Origin: Pseudoflavonifractor sp. MSJ-30
Lineage (GTDB): Bacteria; Bacillota; Clostridia; Oscillospirales; Oscillospiraceae
Direction: 5' to 3'
DNA: 35,382 nt
Assembly (NCBI RefSeq): GCF_018918045.1
Contig: NZ_JAHLPU010000053.1
Location: forward strand, 1 to 35,382
In this document: in pieces, positions 22,468-31,165 of the stretch
Numbering within the stretch: position 1 is the first letter of the stretch
Layout: the number at the start of each line of letters is the position of its first letter
The notes under the pieces: model-generated
Databases searched by the model: none
Told to the model about the DNA's origin: nothing
What the model saw: the letters and a program-made list of their open reading frames with translations, nothing else
Made by a program: the position numbers and the translations under genes

Positions 22468-24102
22468 TCAGAACCGCAGGCTGCCGGAAGTGATGCACTT
22501 GCCGGAGCGGCGGTCAAAGAGCATGATCTGGCTGCCGGTGACAGACAGGGGCACTTTGGTGCCGATGGTGAACAGACTGCTGCCGAAGATCACGCCGGTG
22601 AGCAGGAACTCCCCTACCCTTACCTTGATGGTGGATTCCATGCCGGTGGGCATGGCGCCGTAGATCTCGCCCTGCAGCGCGCCCGCGTCGGCGATGTCCA
22701 GAAATTCCGGACGGATGCCCAGAACGAAATCCTCGTTGGTGATCTCGGGTACATCCTGCAGAGAGTCGTCCTCCTCATTGACCTTGGCGATGTGGTAGCG
22801 GAAGACCTCGTCCTTATTGCCCTTTTCCACATAGCCCTTCTGAGAAGCCTTCTCCTTCAACGCCGCTGCCTTGTCGGCAAACTCCCGGTCACGGTCCGCG
22901 AACCATTTGGCCAGATCCAGCTTTTGGGCCGGGGTGAACGTTGCCTTTTGGCCACCCAGAACCGTCAGGGTCAGGCTGCCGTCAGCGTTCTGGCCGCCCT
23001 TGGCGTCCACAAAGTTAATGGAGGGCGTGCCCACAAAGTCCGCCACGAACAGGTTGGCGGGATGGTGGTAGACCTCCAGCGGGGCCTGGTACTGCTGCAG
23101 CACGCCGTTGTTGATAAGGCAGATCTGGGTTGCCAGGGTCATGGCCTCCATCTGGTCGTGGGTGACGTAGACGAAGGTGGAGCCGGTCTCCACATGAAGC
23201 CGCTGCAATTCGTAACGCATTTCCAGCCGCAGCTTGGCGTCCAGATTGGACAGAGGCTCGTCCATGAAGAGGACGGAAGGCTCCGGGGCCAGAGTCCGGG
23301 CGATGGCCACACGCTGCTGCTGGCCGCCGGACAGCTCCGCCGGATACCGGTCCATAAACATACCGATCTTGACGATGCGGCTGACCCGCCGCACAGACAG
23401 GTCAATCTCCTCTTTCGTCAGCTTTCGGGTCTGCATGACAGGCTCGCCGTCCTTGCATACACGGTACTCGCTGTCCAGGGTAAAGCCGCCGTCCGCCGCA
23501 GCCTTCTGTCCCGCGGCCACCCTGGCCTCCAGTCTGGTGATCTCCGCCGCGCAGTCGGCATTCTTTTCCAGATGATACCCGTAGAGGGTTTTGGCGGTGT
23601 ATTGGGAGATGGTAAAGGCATCAATGAGCTTGAGAATGGCCTTTTTCTCATCCAGCTTTCCGTCCTTATCCCGGCACTCGTCCAGAACGGCGGTGACATC
23701 CGCGGGGTTTTTCAGAATCTGGGCCAGCCGGGCGGCGTTCTTCGTCTCGAAATCTACCTTGGCCATAGACTCTTTGATGTTGGACAGGCCGAAGGAGATG
23801 TTCTGATACACCGTCATATTGGGCCACAGGGCATAATTCTGGAACAGGAAGCCAACTTTCCGCTTGTTGGCCGGGACGTTAATACCCATATCGCTGTCGA
23901 AGACCACCTTGTCGCCGATGGTAATACGGCCGCTGGTGGGGGTCTCCAGACCGGCGATCATACGCAGGGTCGTCGTTTTGCCGCAGCCGGAGGGGCCCAG
24001 CAGGGTGACGAAAGCGTTGTCTTCAATGGTCAGGTCCAGATCCTCGACGGCATAGAATTTGCCCCAACGTTTGGTAACATGCTCCAATTTGATTTCAGGC
24101 AT
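22468..24102 (-). CDS. ABC importer ATPase of the MalK/FbpC class with a large insertion
   Basis: The protein has 544 residues against about 350-380 for the family. Walker A is GPSGCGKT at 36-43, Q-loop Gln 88, signature LSGGQ at 257-261, Walker B VLFMDEPLSNLDAK near 277-290 and H-loop His 315. The distance from Q-loop to signature is about 170 residues instead of about 50, so some 118 extra residues (about 111-230, charged and mainly helical) sit in the helical subdomain that contacts the permease. A second extra stretch (about 390-455) lies in the C-terminal TOBE-type domain. It is the last gene of the importer operon, starting 4 bases after the permease stop. Confidence 0.9.
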   Translation of the reverse strand: MPEIKLEHVTKRWGKFYAVEDLDLTIEDNAFVTLLGPSGCGKTTTLRMIAGLETPTSGRITIGDKVVFDSDMGINVPANKRKVGFLFQNYALWPNMTVYQNISFGLSNIKESMAKVDFETKNAARLAQILKNPADVTAVLDECRDKDGKLDEKKAILKLIDAFTISQYTAKTLYGYHLEKNADCAAEITRLEARVAAGQKAAADGGFTLDSEYRVCKDGEPVMQTRKLTKEEIDLSVRRVSRIVKIGMFMDRYPAELSGGQQQRVAIARTLAPEPSVLFMDEPLSNLDAKLRLEMRYELQRLHVETGSTFVYVTHDQMEAMTLATQICLINNGVLQQYQAPLEVYHHPANLFVADFVGTPSINFVDAKGGQNADGSLTLTVLGGQKATFTPAQKLDLAKWFADRDREFADKAAALKEKASQKGYVEKGNKDEVFRYHIAKVNEEDDSLQDVPEITNEDFVLGIRPEFLDIADAGALQGEIYGAMPTGMESTIKVRVGEFLLTGVIFGSSLFTIGTKVPLSVTGSQIMLFDRRSGKCITSGSLRF

Positions 24103-24106
24103 TTGC

Positions 24107-25936
24107 TTATCCTCCTATTCCTTTGTCGAGGCTTGCGCCCGTCACTTTGTTTACCAGGGTGTTGCACACCAGAATGGTGATGATCAGAATCAGGTTGATG
24201 CCGCTGGAGAAGGCATACAGACCCATCTCATCGAAGTAGTCCAGCGTTGTGGAGAGGATAAAGCCCTGCACGCACAGCAGCATGAACAGGCTCAGCTCTC
24301 TCAGGCAGGTCATAAACGGCAGCAGATAGCCGGAGATGATGGAGGACTTCTGAATGGGGATGATGATGCGGGTCATGCGCTTGATCCATGGAATGTCCTG
24401 AATGATGGCGGCTTCCTCAATTTCGCCGGAGAGCTGCAGCATGGAGTTCAGGCTGCTTCTGCTGGCGAAGGGGATGTACTTGATGGTGCCCACGATAATC
24501 AGCAGCGTGTAGGTATTGAACAGGTTCATCTTTTCCGTGGAGAACAGAATGAAGAATGCCACGCCTACGGCGATGGAGGGCATCAGGTATGGCAGGAAAG
24601 CCACAGAGTTGACGTAATTGGCCCATTTGCTCCGGCGGTTCTTGGAAACGGCGTAGCCGATCATGGTGCCGATGGTACCGGCCAGCAGCGAGCAGGCCAC
24701 GGAAACCTTCAGCGTGCCCCAGAAGGCATGCCAGATGGTTTCGTTGTACAGAATGCCCTTCTGGCCGTACATGCCGTTTTCGGTGATATTCTCCGAGGTG
24801 ACCCACCATTTGGTGGTCAGGTTGGAGGGATCGCCGGTGTACAGGAAGGAGTAGTCTCCGGGGTTCGGCAGGAAGGTTTCAAAGGCGAAGGAGATAATGG
24901 GGAAAATGCTGGTAAAGAAGGTAAATACTACCAGAATCACGGCAATGATGTACTTTCCGGACTTGCCCAGGTTGATCTTGGAAATCTGGCCGGACTTGCC
25001 CGTAACGGTGGTGTAGTTCTTGCGGCTGTTCAGGGAAATCTGATTCAGCAGCATGATTGCCACGCCAAAGACCATCATGATGATGGCCAGGATGCTGGCC
25101 TCGCCGGTGTACTTGGAGTTCATGGACACGTACTTGGTGGACAGAGTGCTGAGGCCCAGATAATGGGGCACAGGGTAAGAGCCCATGGCGCTGCCGAATA
25201 CCAGCAGAATGGTGGAGAGAATGGCGGGCTTTACCATAGGCAGGGTAATGCGCCACATGGTCTTCCACTTGGGTGTGTCCAGAATGGTGGCAGCCTCTTC
25301 CAGGTTGGCGTCCATATTCCGGAAGATGCCGCCGATGAGAATATAGGCAAAGGGCGCGTAGTGCAGTCCCAGAACCATCAGGCTTGGAAACAGCCCCTTG
25401 CACCACCACATAGGCATATTGATGCCGAACAGGGCGGCCAAAAGGCCGTTGGAGGTGCCGGTGACGGCATTGGAGTTAAACAGATTCTGCCACACAACGG
25501 CCAGCGTCCACTGGGGCATGATGTAGGGGAAAATAAAGATGGAAGACAGATATTTCCGCCAGGCCAGATTGGTCCTGGTAATCAGGAACGCAAACAGCCC
25601 GCCGTAAAGGATAGACACCAGGCAGGTGCCGACAGCCAGCAGGACGGTATTGAGAAGCGGCGTCCACAGGTTGGTTTTGGCCATGCGGCTGGTGAAAAGG
25701 TCGGTGTAATTGACGGTGGTATAGCCGGAGGTTTGGCCCGTCAGGTGGGCGTCGATGGTACCGGCGTGAATTTTGAAGGTATCCTCCACAATGGCCACAA
25801 TGGGGGCCACGGTGGTAAAGGTCAGCACAATACCCAGCAGAAGCAGGATCACATTGTGGGGCTTGGAAAAGAAGGTTTTGACCTTGTTCCAAAAAATGGT
25901 GCTTCGGCTGGCACGGAGGGTCGTTGGATGGCTCAT
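24107..25936 (-). CDS. Fused double ABC importer permease (FbpB/AfuB type)
   Basis: The 609-residue protein has about twelve membrane segments and two BPD_transp_1 units in one chain. The first ends with EEAATILDTPKWKTMWRITLPMVKPAIL and the second with EEAAIIQDIPWIKRMTRIIIPIQKSSII, each an EAA coupling motif facing the ATPase. Such fused permeases are typical of Fbp-type iron, AfuB-type sugar phosphate and PgtB-like systems. GAGGAGG precedes the ATG. It follows the binding-protein gene after an intercistronic terminator. Confidence 0.93.
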   Translation of the reverse strand: MSHPTTLRASRSTIFWNKVKTFFSKPHNVILLLLGIVLTFTTVAPIVAIVEDTFKIHAGTIDAHLTGQTSGYTTVNYTDLFTSRMAKTNLWTPLLNTVLLAVGTCLVSILYGGLFAFLITRTNLAWRKYLSSIFIFPYIMPQWTLAVVWQNLFNSNAVTGTSNGLLAALFGINMPMWWCKGLFPSLMVLGLHYAPFAYILIGGIFRNMDANLEEAATILDTPKWKTMWRITLPMVKPAILSTILLVFGSAMGSYPVPHYLGLSTLSTKYVSMNSKYTGEASILAIIMMVFGVAIMLLNQISLNSRKNYTTVTGKSGQISKINLGKSGKYIIAVILVVFTFFTSIFPIISFAFETFLPNPGDYSFLYTGDPSNLTTKWWVTSENITENGMYGQKGILYNETIWHAFWGTLKVSVACSLLAGTIGTMIGYAVSKNRRSKWANYVNSVAFLPYLMPSIAVGVAFFILFSTEKMNLFNTYTLLIIVGTIKYIPFASRSSLNSMLQLSGEIEEAAIIQDIPWIKRMTRIIIPIQKSSIISGYLLPFMTCLRELSLFMLLCVQGFILSTTLDYFDEMGLYAFSSGINLILIITILVCNTLVNKVTGASLDKGIGG

Positions 25937-25963
25937 AGCTTCCTCCTCTTTTCAATCATTTTT

Positions 25964-26001
25964 GGAAAAAAGCGCCCCTGGATGCGCGATCCAAGGGCGC
26001 T
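25964..26001 (-). terminator. Intercistronic terminator between binding protein and permease
   Basis: A 13-bp stem with one G-T wobble (arms 25971-25983 and 25989-26001) is followed on the minus strand by six T. It probably ends many transcripts after the binding-protein gene, which is needed in excess over the membrane parts. Confidence 0.85.
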
Positions 26002-26028
26002 TGCCTTACGTTAAGCATGAATATGCGA

Positions 26029-27441
26029 TTAGCCCGCGGAATACTTGGTCAGCATCTCGATCCAGCTGCCAACGGTAAAGGCCACGTCGGCGCAATACTC
26101 GGGATCCTCCAGAACCAGCTTACCGTTGGTGGTCCACCAGTCGTAGCCACGGTCGTTCTTGGCGGCGAATTCCACAGTGGTGCCGTCATCGGCCATGCCG
26201 CCGATGGAATGATGGAAGTTGGCCTCGGTCTCCTCGGCAACCTTGGGGTTGGAGGAGTAGCCGCCCATGTCCTTGCCCCAGGCGGAGAAGCCGTCGGCGG
26301 TGCAGGTCATGTAGGCGATGAAGGCACATGCGGTCCAGGGCAGCGGGGAGTTGTCGGTGACGAACAGGTAATGGCAGTAGCCGTAGCCGCCAATACCCTG
26401 ATAGCCGTCCTCATAGGCAGCAACCTTGATGTTGTTGACGGAAACGGAGCTGGACTCTTCCACAGAACGCAGCTTGGAGTAAACCAGCAGGCCGAACTGA
26501 TTCTTGGCGGAGGCATCCACCAGAGTGTTGCAGATGGGGCCGTCGTCGGTCTGGGCGTTGTAGCTCTCGACCCACAGCTTGATCCATGCCAGAGCATAGG
26601 CGCCGTCGGGGCCCAGTCCCAGGTCAGCAGCCTCGGATTCCATGGCCTTGATGGTGGGCTGGAAGTAGGCCTGCTCGTCAGCGGGCAGAGCCTCATAGGC
26701 TTCCTTCATCCAGGCGGCATAGTCGTCACGGGTCAGCATATACAGGAAGTTCTTGCCGACGATCTCGGAGTCGATGTCCATGAACAGGCCATGCTCGCCC
26801 TCGGCTACGAAGTCCCAGCAGTTGTCATAGGTCTTGTCGCCGGTGCAGTTAAACTCGAAGACCTTGTTCAGAGTCTGCAGAGGCAGGAAGCCCTTGTACT
26901 CATCGGCAGTGGTGCCGTTGGCATCCGCCCAATCCTTGGGGATGAAAGTATCCAGCACGCCGGGCTGAACCATCTTGCTCTCAATCTGGTTGCCGTCCTG
27001 AATCAGGGTCATGGCGAAGGTGCCGGTGGTCTTCAGGGAGTCAGCGGTCAGCTGATCGAAGATCTTGTTGTTCTTGGGCTGCTGCCACTCGAACTCCATA
27101 TTGTAGTTGGGATCGATGGTCTGCAGATAAGCAATGAACAGAGGCAGGGCGCTCTTGCCGCGGCTGGAGTTGCCCACGCCATAGAACATCTTGCCGTTGG
27201 ACTCTTCGATGGCCTTCTTGGCCAGCTCTTCCAGAGTCATGCCTTCGGCTTCCCTGATGATCTTCTGGGTCTCGGTCAGATTTTCAGGAGCTTCCGTCTC
27301 GGCAGGGGCCTCGGTGGCCTCAGCGGACGCGGGAGCATCGGTCTTAGGGGCTTCCGTCGTAGCAGCGGGGGCCTGAGAACCACAGGCGGCCATTGCCAGA
27401 ACCATGGAAAGCGCCAACAGGATTGCGACGATCTTTTTCAT
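26029..27441 (-). CDS. ABC importer substrate-binding lipoprotein
   Basis: The 470-residue protein has a lipobox with Cys at 20 (AMAACGS) and a Thr/Glu/Ala-rich linker to about residue 55. The rest is a bacterial extracellular solute-binding domain, larger than typical FbpA (about 340). It contains YGVGNSSRGKSALPLFIAYL near its start, a position where ligand loops sit in class II binding proteins, and many Trp/Tyr near the end. The ligand is not clear. It is the first gene of the importer operon and has an AGGAGG site. It diverges from the lipoprotein-kinase-regulator operon. Confidence 0.9.
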   Translation of the reverse strand: MKKIVAILLALSMVLAMAACGSQAPAATTEAPKTDAPASAEATEAPAETEAPENLTETQKIIREAEGMTLEELAKKAIEESNGKMFYGVGNSSRGKSALPLFIAYLQTIDPNYNMEFEWQQPKNNKIFDQLTADSLKTTGTFAMTLIQDGNQIESKMVQPGVLDTFIPKDWADANGTTADEYKGFLPLQTLNKVFEFNCTGDKTYDNCWDFVAEGEHGLFMDIDSEIVGKNFLYMLTRDDYAAWMKEAYEALPADEQAYFQPTIKAMESEAADLGLGPDGAYALAWIKLWVESYNAQTDDGPICNTLVDASAKNQFGLLVYSKLRSVEESSSVSVNNIKVAAYEDGYQGIGGYGYCHYLFVTDNSPLPWTACAFIAYMTCTADGFSAWGKDMGGYSSNPKVAEETEANFHHSIGGMADDGTTVEFAAKNDRGYDWWTTNGKLVLEDPEYCADVAFTVGSWIEMLTKYSAG

Positions 27442-27509
27442 AGAATTTTTCCTCCTTACTGGTTTTGAAGCGGTTCACCGCCGCTTCGGTATCTATATAT
27501 TACCGTCTT

Positions 27510-27573
27510 CTTGCACAATTCACCAGTGGTCAAACCTGCTGTTTTTTGTGATTATCTGATATTTTTGTGCAAG
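27510..27573. promoter_or_regulatory. Paired inverted half-sites between the importer and sensor operons
   Basis: CTTGCACAA at 27510-27518 and its exact complement TTGTGCAAG at 27565-27573 stand 46 bases apart in the 250-base divergent gap. The right site ends 4 bases before the -35 of the rightward promoter. The left site is close to the TAATATATA stretch (minus strand) that may be the -10 of the leftward operon. Placement near both promoters fits binding by the AraC-type response regulator encoded at 30412-31164. Confidence 0.5.
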
Positions 27574-27577
27574 TGGC

Positions 27578-27606
27578 TTAATTTCTTTTTCAGTATATGC
27601 TATAAT
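27578..27606 (+). promoter_or_regulatory. Promoter of the sensor operon
   Basis: TTAATT, 17 bases, TATAAT with TG one base before it (extended -10). The weak -35 fits a promoter that needs an activator. Confidence 0.65.
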
Positions 27607-27691
27607 TAGGGCAATTCGCAGAGGACGGCAATTCCCGCGTCATTCTTTTCATTCCCTATTGTGTATTATGCAAAGTCCAGAAAGGCTTTCT

Positions 27692-28705
27692 ATGAAACGT
27701 TTTCTTATCTTTTTTCTGGTATTTACCCTGCTGCTGAGCGGCTGTGCCCAAAAGCAGACCCAGGACTTTGGACCTGCCGATGGCGACACACTGGTAATCT
27801 ACACCTCCCATAAAAAAGAGGTCTGGTGGCCCATCGTCAAGGAATTTGAGTCCCGGACGGGACTTTGGGTGCAGGTGGTGGAAGGCGGCACCAACGAGCT
27901 GCTGGAAACCATCCGCTCCGGCAAGGCGGATCCGATTCCGGACCTGATGTTCGGCGGCGGCGTGGAAAGTCTGGAGGCCAACGCGTCCCTGTTCTCCCCC
28001 TATATCTGCGCCCAGGCAGACAGACTGCTGCCCCAATACCGCAGCGGCGAGGATCTGTGGACACCCTTTTCCGCCCTGCCCCTGGTGCTGATCTATAATC
28101 CCAAGCTCCTGTCCCCCGACAGTCTGACAGGCTGGTCCGATCTTTTGAAGCCGTCGCTTCATGGCCGGATCGCCTTTGCGGACCCCGCCGTCTCCGGTTC
28201 CAGCTATACGGCTCTCGTGACGCTACTGGAGGCCCTTGGAGGCGATCACGACACGGTGCTACGGGAATTCGCCCGGAATCTGGACGGGAAACAGCTGCCC
28301 TCCTCCGGCGATGTACTCTCCGCCGTGGCCTCCGGCGAATGCTCCGTCGGCGTCACCCTGGAGGAAACCGCCAGCCGCCGCATTGCCGCCGGGGAACAGC
28401 TGGCTATGGTCTACCCCGCTGACGGCACCAGCTGCGTCAGTGACGGTTGCGCCATTCTGGTCGGCGCCCGGCATCCGGAAAACGCGAAAAAATTTGTGGA
28501 TTTCACTGTCAGCCGGGACGTACAGCAGCTTTTACAGGACCAGTTCTGCCGCCGCCCCGTCCGGGACGGTCTGGAACCCAGCGCTTCTCTTCCGGATCTC
28601 GCCGCCATCGCCCAGGTGGACTATAACCTTCGCTGGGCCAGCGAGCACCGGGATTCCCTGCTCATGAGCTGGGCATTCTATCTGGGATCGGAGGAAGAGG
28701 AATGA
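27692..28705 (+). CDS. Lipoprotein solute-binding sensor linked to a two-component system (FbpA/HptA-like)
   Basis: The 337-residue lipoprotein has Cys at 18 (LLSGCAQ). It has an FbpA-type binding fold: LVIYTSHKKEVWWPIVKEFE, then GGTNELLETIRSGKADPIPDLMFGGG, and AFADPAVSGSSYTALVTLLE. In Staphylococcus aureus HptA, a protein of this type, senses glucose 6-phosphate and signals through HptS and HptR, with the same gene order as here. I infer a ligand-sensing role. An organic phosphate or similar anion is possible. The ATG at 27692 has AAAGG before it. Its stop overlaps the kinase start. Confidence 0.9.
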   Translation: MKRFLIFFLVFTLLLSGCAQKQTQDFGPADGDTLVIYTSHKKEVWWPIVKEFESRTGLWVQVVEGGTNELLETIRSGKADPIPDLMFGGGVESLEANASLFSPYICAQADRLLPQYRSGEDLWTPFSALPLVLIYNPKLLSPDSLTGWSDLLKPSLHGRIAFADPAVSGSSYTALVTLLEALGGDHDTVLREFARNLDGKQLPSSGDVLSAVASGECSVGVTLEETASRRIAAGEQLAMVYPADGTSCVSDGCAILVGARHPENAKKFVDFTVSRDVQQLLQDQFCRRPVRDGLEPSASLPDLAAIAQVDYNLRWASEHRDSLLMSWAFYLGSEEEE

Positions 28706-30411
28706 AGCAGCTTCACTTTCGCTCTTTCCGGCAGCAGCTGAACACCGCCTTTCTGGCCGTATCCCTGATTCCGCTGCTGCTCTGCTCCGTGCTTCTGGTG
28801 CAGATCTTTCAGCTGCGGATGATCTCCGATGCCCAGCAGACCGCCCAGCAGCAGCTCACCGCCGCCCTTGACGCGCTGGACTCCGTACATACAGGCTTTC
28901 AGAGCGTTGTAGATACTCTGGATTCCGATCGGCTTGTGACCCAGGCCCTTTTTGACGAACAGGCAGAGGATACCAAGGTCTATGAACAGCTGTTCCAGGC
29001 CACCGAAGCCCTGCGCGGCTTCGCCGCTTTCCATCTCTACGATATCAGCGGCAACTGGCGCTACTCCACCCAGTCCGCCCCGGAAAGCAAGGTACTCTCC
29101 ACCCATTGGGGCATTCTCTATGGGGCAGCCCAGGTTCCGGGCACCGTGGTTTACAGCGCTCCGGAGGACCCTGCGGCCCTTTCCGCCCCTCTTCTCCACG
29201 CCGCGGCCCTGCTGACAGATCCCTACGGCGCGCCCATGGGCTATCTGACCATGGAGCTGCGGAGCAGCCAGCTTGGCACTCTGCTGGGCGGTCTGGCCGG
29301 TGCCCAGAATCAGCTTCTGCTGCTGGACGCCCACTGGCGGCCCGTTTACTGCACCCAGTCCGCCCAGGTGCTTACGCTGGCGGAAACCCTTCGGAACCAG
29401 CTTTTGTCCGGCAAGGCCCTGACAGGAACCTCCGACAACTTCGTTTACACCGTTGCCCGGGACACGGCCACCGGACTGACCCTTGTTTTGCAGCAGCCAC
29501 AGGTCTTCACCCAGGGAACTCTGCGGCTGTTCTATTCCGTAAGCACGCTGTGCGCCCTGGGCTGCGTGGTTCTCAGCATTGTGCTGGGCCTGCAGCTAAG
29601 CCGTCAGGTCTTCGAGCCCATTGGCAGGCTCCACAAAGCCATCCGGCAGGTGGAGAAAAACGATCTGGAGGTCCAGGTGCCCATTCCGGAGGGAAACGAA
29701 AATGAGCTGACGGATTTGGCCCGGCAGTTCAACCACATGGTGACCACGCTGGCCGCCAACCAGCAGACCCTTCTGGAAAATCAGAAAGCCCTGAACGAAG
29801 CGCAGATCCGGATGCTTCAGGCCCAGCTGAATCCCCATTTTCTATGCAACACTCTGGACACCATGAAATGGATCAGCAAGATCAATCAGGTCCCTCAGGT
29901 GGCCCTGATGTCCACCAATCTGGCGGATATTCTCCGGGCCTGCATTTCCCCCGCGGAGTTCGTGCCCCTGCGGCAGGAGCTGCTGATCCTGGAGCGGTAC
30001 ATAGAAATACAAAAGATCCGCCTGAGCGACAGCTTCAGCTACGAAGCGGACGTTCCGGAGGATCTGAAGGATTGTATGGTTCCCAAAATGCTGCTGCAGC
30101 CTCTGGCGGAGAACGCCATTCTCCACGGTCTTTCCGGCGTGGAGGCCGGACAGCTGCTGGTCACCGCCCGGACCGATACGGAGAATCTGCTGGAGATCCG
30201 GGTCTGCGACAACGGCAGGGGGCTTCCGCCGGAACTGCTGGGGCCTTACCGGCCCCCGGAAAAGCAAACGGGGCATTTGGGACTATTCAATGTTGACACC
30301 ATTCTGCGTAAACATTACGGCGAGTGCTTCGGCCTTCGGCTGGAAAACCGCGAGGATGGCCCCGGCGCCTGCGTGGTCGCCAGACTGCCCATAGAGAAAG
30401 GAGAATCTTAA
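28702..30411 (+). CDS. Sensor histidine kinase, LytS/YesM type
   Basis: The 569-residue protein has a membrane segment at about 12-36, an extracytoplasmic region to about 270, a second membrane segment at about 272-296 and a HAMP domain. The His_kinase stretch LQAQLNPHFLCNTLDTMKWI has the phosphoacceptor His 379. A C-terminal ATPase domain includes LLQPLAENAILHGL (N box) and VCDNGRGLPPELL (G1 box). It starts inside the lipoprotein stop codon (ATGA), so the binding protein probably docks to its outer domain. It ends one base before the regulator gene. Confidence 0.95.
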   Translation: MKQLHFRSFRQQLNTAFLAVSLIPLLLCSVLLVQIFQLRMISDAQQTAQQQLTAALDALDSVHTGFQSVVDTLDSDRLVTQALFDEQAEDTKVYEQLFQATEALRGFAAFHLYDISGNWRYSTQSAPESKVLSTHWGILYGAAQVPGTVVYSAPEDPAALSAPLLHAAALLTDPYGAPMGYLTMELRSSQLGTLLGGLAGAQNQLLLLDAHWRPVYCTQSAQVLTLAETLRNQLLSGKALTGTSDNFVYTVARDTATGLTLVLQQPQVFTQGTLRLFYSVSTLCALGCVVLSIVLGLQLSRQVFEPIGRLHKAIRQVEKNDLEVQVPIPEGNENELTDLARQFNHMVTTLAANQQTLLENQKALNEAQIRMLQAQLNPHFLCNTLDTMKWISKINQVPQVALMSTNLADILRACISPAEFVPLRQELLILERYIEIQKIRLSDSFSYEADVPEDLKDCMVPKMLLQPLAENAILHGLSGVEAGQLLVTARTDTENLLEIRVCDNGRGLPPELLGPYRPPEKQTGHLGLFNVDTILRKHYGECFGLRLENREDGPGACVVARLPIEKGES

Positions 30412-31164
30412 ATGCTGAAAGTTATGGTCGTAGAGGATGAAGAGCTGATTCGTAAGGGGATCGTGCTGGCCGTGGACTGGGCAAGTCTGGACTGCGTTGT
30501 TGTCGGTGAGGCCGCCAATGGGGAAGAAGGTCTGGAAGTTGCCGCAAAATGCAGCCCGGGACTGATCATCACCGACCTGAAAATGCCCAAAATGGACGGT
30601 CTTGAAATGCTGGAACGGCTGCGCGAGGCCGGAAACAATGCCTTTGTCATCATCCTGACTGCCTATGACAGCTTCACCTATGCCCAGCAGGCCCTGCGGC
30701 TGGGGGCTGTGGATTTCCTGTTGAAACCCTTCCACGACGGCGATCTGGAAAAGGCCGTTCTGAACCTTCAGAACAGGCTGAGCCGTCAGGTGAAGCCGCC
30801 CCAGCTGCGGATTCAGGAAATCCGCTCCGGAACGAAGACCCGGTATATTCAGGAAGCCATGGATCTCATCAGCAAAAACTGCGCCGACCCCAACCTCTCC
30901 GTCAGCCAGGTAGCTTCTGAGCTGGGCCTCAGCGAGGGACACCTGAGTCATCTCTTCAAAAAGGAAACCGGCACCACCATGGGCAATTACCTGACCCGCT
31001 GCCGCATCCAGAAGGCCATGAGTTTGCTGCGGCAGCGGAAGCTGAAGGTCTATGAGGTAGCCGAAGCCTGCGGCTACCGGGATATCACCTATTTCTCCGG
31101 CACCTTCAAGAAACTGGTGGGCATGACCCCCAGCGAGTACCAGAATCAGGCGGTGTTGCCTTAA
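30412..31164 (+). CDS. Response regulator with AraC-type DNA-binding domain (YesN-like)
   Basis: In this 250-residue protein a receiver domain (1-120) has the acidic pair ED at 8-9, phosphoacceptor Asp 55 (ITDLKMPKMDG) and Lys in LLKPF. An AraC-type pair of helix-turn-helix motifs at about 145-248 includes SVSQVASELGLSEGHLSHLFKKETG and the family signature VAEACGYRDITYFSGTFKK. The middle domain found in longer YesN proteins is absent. A GGAG site precedes the ATG. It probably controls the divergent importer operon. Confidence 0.95.
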   Translation: MLKVMVVEDEELIRKGIVLAVDWASLDCVVVGEAANGEEGLEVAAKCSPGLIITDLKMPKMDGLEMLERLREAGNNAFVIILTAYDSFTYAQQALRLGAVDFLLKPFHDGDLEKAVLNLQNRLSRQVKPPQLRIQEIRSGTKTRYIQEAMDLISKNCADPNLSVSQVASELGLSEGHLSHLFKKETGTTMGNYLTRCRIQKAMSLLRQRKLKVYEVAEACGYRDITYFSGTFKKLVGMTPSEYQNQAVLP

Positions 31165-31165
31165 T

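Noticed and set aside
24059..26014. 651-codon plus-strand frame opposite the permease
   Set aside because: Antisense shadow; His/Gln/Gly-rich translation without recognisable motifs, opposite a permease with two EAA motifs.
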